Source: Hirschia sp964352025
GTDB taxonomy: Bacteria; Pseudomonadota; Alphaproteobacteria; Caulobacterales; Hyphomonadaceae
DNA: 64,000 nucleotides
Assembly (NCBI GenBank): GCA_964352025.1
Contig: CAYGPZ010000006.1
Coordinates: 74,265 to 138,264, forward strand
Direction: 5' to 3'
Shown: positions 27,780 to 35,938 of the stretch, in pieces
Numbering within the stretch: the first letter of the stretch is position 1
How the letters are laid out: the number at the start of each line of letters is the position of its first letter
The notes under the pieces: model-generated
Database searches by the model: none
Seen by the model: only the letters and a program-made list of their open reading frames with translations
Told to the model about the DNA's origin: nothing
Translations under genes and position numbers: made by a program

Positions 27780-29525
27780 CTAAGCTACAGGCTGCGCTGA
27801 TGCGCTGGCTGATGTTGATTGTTGGGATTGCAAAGCGGAGCGCTCATCTTCAGACATTTCTGACATACGCGTATCGCCGCGAGCTGTTTTCCATAGGTTA
27901 TAAGCCATCACGACGGCACCACCTAAGTAGAGTACGCCTCCCAATGACCGAATAATGTAGGCGATATGCTTTGCTTCTACAGTCTCGACGAAAGAGTATT
28001 CGAGGAAACCAAACTCATTGTAGGAACGCCACATCAAGCCTTCCATAATACCCGCAACCCACATAGAAGTGATGTACAGAACAATACCTAATGTTGCCGC
28101 CCAGAAGTGCCATTCAACCATAGCGTTGGAATACAACCGATCGCGTTTCCAGAGGTATTGGGTCATACAATAAAGTGCACCGAAGGAAATAAACCCGACC
28201 CATCCGAGCGCACCAGAATGCACGTGACCGATACCCCATTCGGTATAATGTGATAGCGAGTTAACTGCCCGAACTGACATGAGGGGGCCTTCAAATGTCG
28301 ACATTCCGTAAAAGGCGAGTGACAACACCATCATGCGCACGACGGGATCGGTTCTAAGTTTGTCCCATGCACCGGAGAGCGTCATCAAACCATTGATCAT
28401 TCCGCCCCATGAAGGCATCCAAAGCATGATAGAGAATGTCATGCCCAGTGTTTGCGCCCATTGTGGTAACGCGGTGTAGTGCAGGTGGTGGGGGCCAGCC
28501 CATATGTAGATGAATATCAGGGACCAGAAGTGCACAATTGAAAGTCTGTAAGAATAAACCGGTCGATTAACCCGCTTCGGAATGAAGTAATACATAATCG
28601 CCAGAAAACCGGTCGTCAGGAAAAAACCAACTGCGTTATGACCATACCACCACTGTGTCAGCGCATCCTGCACTCCAGCCATAACAATATAGCTTTTTGA
28701 ACCAAACAAGCTCACTGGAATGGTCAAATTGTTCACGATGTGAAGCATCGCAATTGTTACGATGAAAGATAGATAGAACCAGTTTGCGACATAGATGTGT
28801 GGCTCTTTGCGTTTCCAAATTGTCCCCAAGAAGACTAGAAGGTATGCAACCCACACAATCGTTAGCCAAAGGTCGGCATACCATTCTGGTTCTGCATATT
28901 CTTTAGATTGGGTAATACCTAGCAGATATCCTGTCGCAGCAATGACTATGAATAGCTGGTATCCCCAAAAAACAAACCATGGCCATGCACCACCCGCTAA
29001 TCGCGTCCGACATGTTCGTTGAACGACGTAAAAGGAACTTGATAGAAGTACGTTACCGCCGAAAGCAAATATAACCGCAGACGTATGTAGCGGTCTTAGA
29101 CGCCCAAAATTGAGAAAACCAAACTCTTCAAAATAAAAGAGAGTCGGCCAAGTTAGCTGCAAAGCGATTATGACGCCGACCAGCAAACCCGCAATTCCCC
29201 AAAACATGGATGCAGCGACACCAGCTTTAACGATTCCATCTTCATAGCGTGTTGGATCAAAAGCGACTTCGTCATTACGTCCAGCATACCAGAAAACGAG
29301 CGCTATCGTTCCAAGAATAAATCCAAACGCTAACATTCCGGCATGAATAGCCATCCCCGAATCGATCGCTCTTGACGCTATGAATAATGAAACGAAAGCG
29401 AGTAGTACGGTAAAAAGGCCCACGGTCACTACACTTAAATCGGGCCCATTTGCCCCTCGTAATTGCATGCTCGTCACTGGATTGCCCCTTTGCATTGAAT
29501 GAGCGCGTACACGGATAAATTCCAC
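27780..29525 (-). CDS. ccoN: CcoN, catalytic subunit I of cbb3 oxidase
   Basis: Heme-copper oxidase subunit that reduces oxygen to water with high affinity, supporting microaerobic respiration. The 581-residue product has about 12-14 membrane helices, WYGHNAVGFFLTTGFLAIMYY (CuB His and cross-linked Tyr region), the paired histidines of GPHHLHYTALPQW and the heme ligands in WGIGHVHSGALGW. The start is uncertain: an alternative ATG at 29468 gives MQLRGANGPDLS and lies nearer the first helix. It is the first gene of ccoNOQPGHIS. A partial FNR/FixK-like site lies upstream. Confidence 0.97.
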   Translation of the reverse strand: MEFIRVRAHSMQRGNPVTSMQLRGANGPDLSVVTVGLFTVLLAFVSLFIASRAIDSGMAIHAGMLAFGFILGTIALVFWYAGRNDEVAFDPTRYEDGIVKAGVAASMFWGIAGLLVGVIIALQLTWPTLFYFEEFGFLNFGRLRPLHTSAVIFAFGGNVLLSSSFYVVQRTCRTRLAGGAWPWFVFWGYQLFIVIAATGYLLGITQSKEYAEPEWYADLWLTIVWVAYLLVFLGTIWKRKEPHIYVANWFYLSFIVTIAMLHIVNNLTIPVSLFGSKSYIVMAGVQDALTQWWYGHNAVGFFLTTGFLAIMYYFIPKRVNRPVYSYRLSIVHFWSLIFIYIWAGPHHLHYTALPQWAQTLGMTFSIMLWMPSWGGMINGLMTLSGAWDKLRTDPVVRMMVLSLAFYGMSTFEGPLMSVRAVNSLSHYTEWGIGHVHSGALGWVGFISFGALYCMTQYLWKRDRLYSNAMVEWHFWAATLGIVLYITSMWVAGIMEGLMWRSYNEFGFLEYSFVETVEAKHIAYIIRSLGGVLYLGGAVVMAYNLWKTARGDTRMSEMSEDERSALQSQQSTSASASAQPVA

Positions 29526-29534
29526 ATCTTTTCC

Positions 29535-29550
29535 ATGGTCTTATAACCAT
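29535..29550. promoter_or_regulatory. Palindrome copy 1 upstream of ccoN
   Basis: ATGGTCTTATAACCAT is an imperfect 16-bp palindrome 10 bp upstream of the longer ccoN start. A near-identical palindrome lies 99 bp away at 29635-29648. The pair suggests a regulator binding twice in the intergenic region; the protein is not identified. Confidence 0.5.
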
Positions 29551-29570
29551 AAAAATATTCCGACTATTGG

Positions 29571-29584
29571 TTGAATGCGCTCAT
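29571..29584 (-). promoter_or_regulatory. FNR/FixK-like half-conserved site upstream of ccoN
   Basis: TTGAATGCGCTCAT matches the FNR/FixK consensus TTGA-N6-TCAA at seven of eight defined positions. It lies 46 bp upstream of the longer ccoN start. cbb3 operons are classic FixK/FNR targets, which gives prior support, but one half-site is imperfect. Confidence 0.5.
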
Positions 29585-29634
29585 GGACAATAAAAAACAA
29601 CGGATCATTTTGCCGCATAGCCATATTTTATTTC

Positions 29635-29648
29635 TGGTTATATAACCA
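29635..29648. promoter_or_regulatory. Palindrome copy 2, upstream of the small membrane protein
   Basis: TGGTTATATAACCA is a perfect 14-bp palindrome, 49 bp upstream of the ATG at 29698. It differs from copy 1 at two core positions. It is placed to act on the rightward gene or, together with copy 1, on the ccoN promoter. Confidence 0.5.
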
Positions 29649-29697
29649 TATTTAAAATCTGTGATTAATTCATCTCAGAGTTGACAAGGAAGTTGTG

Positions 29698-29979
29698 ATG
29701 ACAAAATTACAGAATGGTATGCTGCTTCTTGGTACCTTTTTGATTGGATTTGGCTGGTTTATTCGAAGCTGCAACAAACCGGAGCACTCAAATATATTTG
29801 GGGCTTCTTGGTGTAATCCAGATCAGCATTTGAGTACGCTAAGCATAACCCCAGCGACTATTCACTGCACTGGATGCTATATGCTTGGTATTGGAGTTAT
29901 TTTTGTAGGGATTACAGCGCTACTCACTCTGATTGTTAGAACCAACAATCAAACAGAACTCAAATTCAAAAAGATATGA
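29698..29979 (+). CDS. Uncharacterised small membrane protein with HCxxC motif
   Basis: I do not recognise this 93-residue protein. It has two hydrophobic segments (about residues 7-22 and 62-82) and a loop of about 40 residues holding four cysteines: Cys25, Cys39 and the pair Cys57/Cys60 in TIHCTGCYMLG. The C-terminus is basic and polar. An AAGGA ribosome binding site lies 7 bases before the ATG at 29698; a GTG three bases upstream is less likely. It is divergent from ccoN and shares its 170-bp control region, so a link to respiration, copper or heme is possible but only inferred from position. The product converges on the acyl-activating enzyme gene. Confidence 0.7.
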   Translation: MTKLQNGMLLLGTFLIGFGWFIRSCNKPEHSNIFGASWCNPDQHLSTLSITPATIHCTGCYMLGIGVIFVGITALLTLIVRTNNQTELKFKKI

Positions 29980-29987
29980 ATGATGCG

Positions 29988-31586
29988 CTAAGCTTTTTTA
30001 AGATCTTTTGCCATCGCCTGAACCTTACCAAGGTCTAGCTTTCCAGATGCGAGAATAGGTATTTCTTCGACAAAAAATATGTTCTTGGGGAGGGATAATT
30101 CGCTGACACCATGGTTTTGGTACCAACGCAATAAATCCGTTCTATCAGCTTGCTCAAAAGTCGTCAGCAATACGATTTGTTCACCCTTGCGTTTATCCGG
30201 CACTGATGCCGCAGCATGCTGATATTCAGGCCAAAGTGATTGAGCACAATTTTCTATCGCCGCTAGCGAAACCATTTCCCCAGCAATTTTAGCAAAACGT
30301 TTCAAACGCCCCCGAATAGTCAAAACACCGTCTTTATCTTGACTGACAATATCTCCGGTGTCGTGCCAATCATCTTCAACAGGTTGAATTTCACCTGGAC
30401 GATCAGCAAACAAATAGCCTCGCATAACATTGGGGCCTTTGGCTTTCATTCGTCCGGCACCAGAAATGCCTTCAACTTCCTCAAACTTGAGCTTCACACC
30501 AGGAAGGGGACGACCAACAGCTCCATGTCGGTTCAGTTCAGGTTGATTGACCGCCAAGACAGGCGCAGCCTCAGTTGCGCCATATCCCTCCAAAATATCG
30601 ATTTCGAACTTCTTCTTAACCAGTTGGCGGGTCTCATCTTTGACGCTTTCCGCTCCACAAACGGCGTATCTCAAACAAGCTAACTCATTATTCTGGGCTG
30701 ACCGCGCGTATTGACTTAAGAATGTATCAGTCGCGAATAGTATTGTAGATTTTGTCTCAGCGACTCGCTTAGGAATTTCTTTTATTTGAAGCGGAGAGGG
30801 ATGTAATACGACTTTGATCCCGGCAAACAGTCCCAAAAGCATGCCACCAGTAAGTCCAAAGCAGTGAAATGTAGGAAGCGGATTGAAAATGACATCTTTC
30901 GAACTCAACATGCCTGACACATGCTGGAGTATTTGTTCTATATTCGCGACTAAATTTGCATGAGAGAGAACGACACCTTTGGGTGCGCCTTCTGTGCCTG
31001 ACGTAAATAGAACGACACCTGTTTCATCCCAATGCTCGTGATAACGATAGGCCCAAGGAATGATCGGACCAAGTCCACCAGCAACTTTTTCTTTTAAGCC
31101 CAATTCTTTTCGTAAATCTTCAAGATATATAAATTGCGTTTCTTTTTTTAACTCGTCTACCAAATCTGAGAGACCAGCTTTTTCTATAAATTGGTGCGCA
31201 GTAATTATGATTTTGATTTTGGCTGTTTCACAAGCAGATATTAGATTTGCAGAACCAGCTGTAAAATTCAGCATTGCAGGTGTTCGCCCATAGGCATTCA
31301 ATGCAAAAAAGCAAATGGCCGCACCGACACTGGTTGGTAAGAATACACCTACGTTTTCTTCTCTAAACGTATCCTTCTTAAAGGCTTGCCCCAACGCAAA
31401 ACTCGCCTGCACCAGTTCGTTGTAACTTAATTCTCGACCGTCAGCGTCTTCAATCGCTATCGTTTTACCGCCGACACGGTTCCTCGCTTCCAATAGAGCG
31501 CCAAAAACGTTTTTTTGCCCTTTGGTCTCATCAAAATGAACTTCGTTTTGCTGCATTTTCAAGTTCCATTCAGATGGCGGCACCAT
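29988..31586 (-). CDS. AMP-dependent acyl-activating enzyme (acyl-CoA/acyl-ACP synthetase, Aas C-terminal-like)
   Basis: Member of the adenylate-forming superfamily that activates a carboxylic acid, probably a fatty acid, as acyl-AMP and then thioesterifies it. The 532-residue product has the P-loop LFTSGTEGAPKGVVLSHANL near residue 195, the motif GYGATEAAPVLAVNQPE, the hinge DWHDTGDIV and the C-terminal Lys in ASGKLDLGK. It most resembles the acyl-ACP synthetase half of the bifunctional Aas protein but has no acyltransferase domain. The start may instead be the ATG at 31556. It is divergent from lipA across about 100 bp. Exact substrate cannot be read from the sequence. Confidence 0.8.
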   Translation of the reverse strand: MVPPSEWNLKMQQNEVHFDETKGQKNVFGALLEARNRVGGKTIAIEDADGRELSYNELVQASFALGQAFKKDTFREENVGVFLPTSVGAAICFFALNAYGRTPAMLNFTAGSANLISACETAKIKIIITAHQFIEKAGLSDLVDELKKETQFIYLEDLRKELGLKEKVAGGLGPIIPWAYRYHEHWDETGVVLFTSGTEGAPKGVVLSHANLVANIEQILQHVSGMLSSKDVIFNPLPTFHCFGLTGGMLLGLFAGIKVVLHPSPLQIKEIPKRVAETKSTILFATDTFLSQYARSAQNNELACLRYAVCGAESVKDETRQLVKKKFEIDILEGYGATEAAPVLAVNQPELNRHGAVGRPLPGVKLKFEEVEGISGAGRMKAKGPNVMRGYLFADRPGEIQPVEDDWHDTGDIVSQDKDGVLTIRGRLKRFAKIAGEMVSLAAIENCAQSLWPEYQHAAASVPDKRKGEQIVLLTTFEQADRTDLLRWYQNHGVSELSLPKNIFFVEEIPILASGKLDLGKVQAMAKDLKKA

Positions 31587-31690
31587 TTTTGATGCCCTGA
31601 CGCACCAATTTGAAAAAATAAATGCCTAAATTCAAGTCCAAATATATGTTTGGTCTTGAACCAAGTAGCAAACAATAGCATTTTCTTCAG

Positions 31691-32665
31691 ATGACAGAAC
31701 TTTTCAACACACTGCAAAATCGCGGCGGTTCCAAACCAGACATTCGCCATCCGGAAAAACAAAAGCGTCCGGATACGCCGGTTTTGAAGAAGCCCGATTG
31801 GATACGCGTAAAAGCACCAGTCGGTAGCGAATTTGCGGCTACTCAAAAAATCATGACAGAAGGTAACCTTACCACGGTCTGTGAGGAAGCGGGCTGCCCT
31901 AATATAGGTGAGTGTTGGACCAAAAAGCACGCCACCATGATGATTATGGGTGATACTTGTACACGTGCGTGCGCTTTTTGTAATGTTCGTACAGGTAAAC
32001 CTAATCCCTTGGATCCTGACGAGCCACGCCGTGTAGGGCACGCCGTCGCCCAAATGGGATTGGAACATGTTGTTATTACGTCAGTCGACAGGGATGACCT
32101 CGACGATGGGGGCGCAGAACATTTTGCGCAAACAATCTATTCAATCCGCGAGCAAGCACCCAACGCAACTATTGAAATTCTGACACCTGACTTTCTGCGA
32201 AAAGGTGATGTCGCCAATATTGTTATTGATGCCAAGCCGGACGTTTTTAATCATAACTTGGAAACAGTTCCGCGTTTGTATTTATCAATTCGTCCCGGTT
32301 CTCGTTACTATCATTCTTTGAAGTTATTGGATCAAGTCAAGCAACGCGACCCAAATCAATTTACAAAATCAGGTATAATGGTGGGCCTAGGAGAGAGCAA
32401 AGAAGAGGTAATGCAGGTTATGGATGACATGCGTTCTGCTGGAATAGATTTTCTGACGATTGGCCAATACCTTCAACCTACACGTAAACATGCAGCTATT
32501 GATCGTTTTGTTACGCCTGAAGAGTTTGAGACTTATGAAACGATTGCTCGCTCAAAAGGCTTTTTGATGGTTTCAGCTAGCCCACTGACGCGCTCATCCT
32601 ATCATGCTGGTGAAGACTTTGCCCGCTTAAAAGAAGCACGCCAGAAGACGACTAAACAAAAATAA
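31691..32665 (+). CDS. lipA: Lipoyl synthase
   Basis: Radical SAM enzyme that inserts two sulfurs into octanoyl groups on lipoyl domains such as those of PdhB and PdhC in this window. The 324-residue product has the auxiliary cluster cysteines Cys64, Cys69 and Cys75 (CEEAGCPNIGEC), the radical SAM cluster Cys90, Cys94 and Cys97 (CTRACAFCNVR) and the C-terminal SPLTRSSYHAGEDF with the conserved Arg-Ser-Ser motif. coq10 follows after 3 bp, the usual alphaproteobacterial pairing. Confidence 0.98.
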   Translation: MTELFNTLQNRGGSKPDIRHPEKQKRPDTPVLKKPDWIRVKAPVGSEFAATQKIMTEGNLTTVCEEAGCPNIGECWTKKHATMMIMGDTCTRACAFCNVRTGKPNPLDPDEPRRVGHAVAQMGLEHVVITSVDRDDLDDGGAEHFAQTIYSIREQAPNATIEILTPDFLRKGDVANIVIDAKPDVFNHNLETVPRLYLSIRPGSRYYHSLKLLDQVKQRDPNQFTKSGIMVGLGESKEEVMQVMDDMRSAGIDFLTIGQYLQPTRKHAAIDRFVTPEEFETYETIARSKGFLMVSASPLTRSSYHAGEDFARLKEARQKTTKQK

Positions 32666-32668
32666 ACG

Positions 32669-33124
32669 ATGACAATTGTCACCAAAAAACTCGTGTTAAA
32701 ATACTCTCCTGCGCAAATGCAGGAGCTCGTCGCGGACATAAGTAGTTATCCATCATTTATACCGTGGATAAGGTCTCTGCGTGTGCGATCGGAAAAGCAA
32801 TCCGAAAGGATTTGGCAGGCACGGGCGACAGCATCCGTTGGGTTTAAAGGGTTTTCTGAAAGCTTCACGACCGATGTATCATCAAATACATCTACCGAAT
32901 GTGTGGAGGTGAAGCTTGTGAAGGGGCCTTTCAAACACCTCCAAAATCAATGGAATTTCAAAGAAAACAAAGAGGGATGTGAGATCTCTTTTAAAATTGA
33001 TTTCGAATTTTCCAATTTCATTCTACAGGCTCTTATGAAAGCAAATGTCGACAGAGCTATCGACAAGCTCATTACCGTTTTCATTGACGAGGCTGACAGA
33101 AGATATGGGAATGCTTCATCTTAA
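32669..33124 (+). CDS. Coq10/RatA-family START-domain protein (ubiquinone-binding)
   Basis: Small START-like (SRPBCC fold) protein of the Coq10 family, which binds ubiquinone and supports respiratory electron transfer. The 151-residue product begins with the family pattern KLVLKYSPAQMQELVADISSYPSFIPW and includes FKGFSESFTTDV and GPFKHLQNQWNF, characteristic Coq10 segments. Gene context directly after lipA is conserved in alphaproteobacteria. Its stop codon overlaps the stop of the opposite-strand CinA-like gene by 4 bp. The RatA name is less likely because of the lipA context. Confidence 0.9.
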   Translation: MTIVTKKLVLKYSPAQMQELVADISSYPSFIPWIRSLRVRSEKQSERIWQARATASVGFKGFSESFTTDVSSNTSTECVEVKLVKGPFKHLQNQWNFKENKEGCEISFKIDFEFSNFILQALMKANVDRAIDKLITVFIDEADRRYGNASS

Positions 33125-33612
33125 TTATTGAGACGATGCAGCATTTCAAAAGACTTCAATATGGCTTTCTTTCGGACATTGGACCTACCAATATCTCCAA
33201 ACTGACAGGCTTCATGCAATGTTTCGCGGTTACGTCGCTTAACAGCTATGTGAACTAATCCAACTTGCTTCATAGGTGTTTGTCCACCAGGACCAGCTAT
33301 TCCAGTTATTGCGACAGCTAGGTCTGCTTTTGAATTTTCCAGCGCGCCATCAACCATAGCAATTGCGGTCGGTTCTGAAACAGCTCCAAAATCAGCTAGA
33401 ATATCACCAGAAACACCAAGCATATCTTGCTTTGCTCTATTTGTATAAACAACGAAACCACGATCAAGCGTTTTAGATGAACCCGGAATTTCGGTAATTA
33501 GACCAGCAAACAGGCCACCAGTACAACTTTCCGCCGTCGCCAACGTAAGCTTGTTGATCTGAGCCCGATTAAGAAAAAGCCGCGCTTGGTCCAATAATTG
33601 ATCATCAAACAT
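33121..33612 (-). CDS. pncC: CinA C-terminal family protein, nicotinamide-nucleotide amidase
   Basis: Deamidates nicotinamide mononucleotide to nicotinate mononucleotide in pyridine nucleotide recycling. The 163-residue product is the stand-alone CinA C-terminal domain with TLATAESCTGGLFAGLITEIPGSS (about residues 22-45, catalytic Ser in the ESCTGG motif), GFVVYTNRAKQDMLGV and AVAITGIAGPGG. No N-terminal MoaB-like CinA domain is present. It is placed between ispDF and coq10. Function is taken from the family; competence-related names are historical. Confidence 0.9.
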   Translation of the reverse strand: MFDDQLLDQARLFLNRAQINKLTLATAESCTGGLFAGLITEIPGSSKTLDRGFVVYTNRAKQDMLGVSGDILADFGAVSEPTAIAMVDGALENSKADLAVAITGIAGPGGQTPMKQVGLVHIAVKRRNRETLHEACQFGDIGRSNVRKKAILKSFEMLHRLNN

Positions 33613-33652
33613 GTGTTATACCCCAAAGAAGTGCTAAATATTGTAATCAGTA

Positions 33653-34813
33653 TTAGGTTGGAATTATTTGAACGCTTGCCTGTGCCGCAATCCCCTCAGA
33701 CCTCCCCGTAAACCCCAATTTTTCTGTTGTCGTTGCTTTAATACTCACCTGATCAGTACTTACTCCGAGTATATCAGCAGTCGTCATTTTCATCTGCTCC
33801 GCATGAGGACCTATTTTAGGTGCTTCACAAATTATCGTTAAATCGACATTCGCAATTATGTAATTTTCAGATTTCACTAGTTTTGCTGCATGTTCAAGAA
33901 AAACACTGGAAGCAACTCCTTTCCATTGAGGGTCAGTCGGCGGAAAGTGCCTTCCAATATCACCCTTTGCCAACGCACCGTATAATGCATCAGTGAGGGC
34001 GTGCCATGCTACATCAGCATCTGAATGGCCTTTCAGTTTTTTCGAATAAGGAATTTTCACACCACAAAGCGTAACAAAATCGCCATCTTGAAAAACATGG
34101 ACATCAAATCCTGAGCCTATTCGAGGAAACTTCAACATGCTCTCGTCTTTGTCAGTCATCAGCTTTTCCAGAAGGTGTAGATCATCTGCATGAGTGAATT
34201 TCATCAAGCGATCAACTCCCTGAACCAATTTTAGCTTCATGTCTAACGCTTGTGCCGCTTCTAGATCGTCAACAAACTCTACATTTAGTCCGGAATTAGC
34301 TTTGAGGATTTTGGCATAATCAAATGCTTGCGGTGTTTGAATTCTCATCATTTGAGATCTATCAACACTGCTCACATTACCACTAGCGTCAACATTCTTA
34401 ATTGCATCAACAACAGGCAGAGCAGGGGCTGCTCCATCATGAGTTTTCAAAGCTTCAATCAGTGAATCCAGTATATTAGGGGTGAGACCGGGACGAGCGG
34501 CATCATGTATGAATACATGATCTGGTTCTTCTGACCTGAGCGCATTTAAAGCATTTCGGACACTATCTGCTCGCTCATTTCCACCAATGACTATCTGGAC
34601 ATTTTTATAATTTAAACAAATTTTCTCAGCGAATTGCACGTAATTTTCCGAAACGACAACAACGATTTTCTTAAACGCTGCATGTTCGGAAAAAGCCTTC
34701 ACACTCCACTCAAGGACCGAACGTCCGCACAGATTAGCGAATTGTTTAGGTGTATCTAGGCCCGTCCTTGAGCCGACACCTGCAGCGACAATAATAGCGA
34801 CGTTTCTTTCCAT
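33653..34813 (-). CDS. ispDF: Bifunctional IspD-IspF enzyme of isoprenoid synthesis
   Basis: Fusion of 2-C-methyl-D-erythritol 4-phosphate cytidylyltransferase and the 2,4-cyclodiphosphate synthase of the MEP pathway. In the 386-residue product the IspD half (about residues 1-225) has VAIIVAAGVGSRTGLDTPKQ and VFIHDAARPGLT. The IspF half (about 228-386) has RIGSGFDVHVF, LKGHSDADVAWHALTDAL with metal-binding Asp and His, IGRHFPPTDPQWKG and a C-terminal TTTEKLGFTGRSEGIAAQA. The fusion is a known feature of alphaproteobacteria and epsilonproteobacteria. Divergent from dusB. Confidence 0.98.
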   Translation of the reverse strand: MERNVAIIVAAGVGSRTGLDTPKQFANLCGRSVLEWSVKAFSEHAAFKKIVVVVSENYVQFAEKICLNYKNVQIVIGGNERADSVRNALNALRSEEPDHVFIHDAARPGLTPNILDSLIEALKTHDGAAPALPVVDAIKNVDASGNVSSVDRSQMMRIQTPQAFDYAKILKANSGLNVEFVDDLEAAQALDMKLKLVQGVDRLMKFTHADDLHLLEKLMTDKDESMLKFPRIGSGFDVHVFQDGDFVTLCGVKIPYSKKLKGHSDADVAWHALTDALYGALAKGDIGRHFPPTDPQWKGVASSVFLEHAAKLVKSENYIIANVDLTIICEAPKIGPHAEQMKMTTADILGVSTDQVSIKATTTEKLGFTGRSEGIAAQASVQIIPT

Positions 34814-34930
34814 CAGAACTCAATGCCTCTCTTTTAATCACCAATAAGCGTGATTTTGTCTTGATTCCGTAATAAATGCGTTTAAGCTGCACAAATATTA
34901 GGCTGTATAAGTCGCATCCGGTGTATTCTA

Positions 34931-35938
34931 ATGATCTCTGTTGGTAACGTCCACATTGATAATCCTGTATTTCTTGCACCTATGTCAGGTGCAACGGATG
35001 CGCCGTTTCGGCGGCAAGCGTCAAGGTTTGGTGCGCCTGTTGTTGTCACAGAGATGATCGCCGGCTCAGAACTCGCAACAGGTCGCAAAGATATGCTTTG
35101 GCGGATAGCTAAGCCAGAAAACACATTTCCTTTTGTAGTACAATTGGCTGGACGAGATCCCAAGTGGATGTTTGAGGCAGCAAAGTTAGCTTCTAACGCT
35201 GGCGCGGATATTGTTGACATAAATATGGGATGCCCGTCTCGACAAGTCACTGGTGGTCAATCTGGTTCAGCATTGATGCGTGATTTAGTATTAGCGCGAG
35301 AACTTATCATTGCGACAAGAGAAGGCGCTAAACGTCCAATTAGTGTCAAGATGCGACTTGGCTGGGATGACAACTCACTTAACTCACCTGAATTAGCTCA
35401 GATTTGCGAAGAAGAAGACGTAAAACTCCTGACAGTCCACGGCAGAACAAGATGTCAATTTTACGAAGGCAAAGCGGACTGGCACAAAGTCAGGAATGTA
35501 AAACAAGCCTGTAATCTTCCTGTAATTGTAAATGGTGACATAAAAGACGTTAAAACTGCATTGGAAGCCAGAGACCTTTCCAGTGCCGATGGTGTTATGA
35601 TAGGTCGCGCCGCAATGGGGCGTCCGTGGCTGATGGGGCGTATAGCAGCCCACCTTAATAAAACTGCATACAAGGAACCTAGTTGGATCACCAAAATAGA
35701 GTCCTTGGCTGAGCAGTTAAAGGACAGTGTCATTTTATATGGTGAAAGGTTAGGTGTACGCGTTTTTCGCAAGCACTTAGCGGCCTTTGTCGATACGGCG
35801 GAAGAACTTCAATTAGGCCTTCAAGAGCGCAAAGAACTACGTGGAAAACTTTGTCGGATTGGCGATAGTTCTGATCTAAGCAAATCAATCAAATCTTTGT
35901 TGAAATTAGTAAAGCTTCCAGAGGAAGCACATTTATGA
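34931..35938 (+). CDS. dusB: tRNA dihydrouridine synthase (NifR3/DusB family)
   Basis: Flavin enzyme reducing specific uridines of tRNA to dihydrouridine. The 335-residue product has LAPMSGATDAPFRRQASRFGA, VQLAGRDP, DINMGCPSRQVTGGQSGSALMRD with the catalytic Cys in GCP, and MLTVHGRT-like LLTVHGRTRCQFYEGKADW, then GVMIGRAAMGRPW. It overlaps ntrB by 4 bp (ATGA); the old name nifR3 comes from this conserved linkage to ntrBC in alphaproteobacteria. Confidence 0.96.
   Translation: MISVGNVHIDNPVFLAPMSGATDAPFRRQASRFGAPVVVTEMIAGSELATGRKDMLWRIAKPENTFPFVVQLAGRDPKWMFEAAKLASNAGADIVDINMGCPSRQVTGGQSGSALMRDLVLARELIIATREGAKRPISVKMRLGWDDNSLNSPELAQICEEEDVKLLTVHGRTRCQFYEGKADWHKVRNVKQACNLPVIVNGDIKDVKTALEARDLSSADGVMIGRAAMGRPWLMGRIAAHLNKTAYKEPSWITKIESLAEQLKDSVILYGERLGVRVFRKHLAAFVDTAEELQLGLQERKELRGKLCRIGDSSDLSKSIKSLLKLVKLPEEAHL

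Noticed and set aside
31559..32068. Antisense open frame of 169 codons opposite lipA
   Set aside because: The complementary strand encodes the highly conserved cysteine motifs of LipA; the antisense product resembles no protein family.
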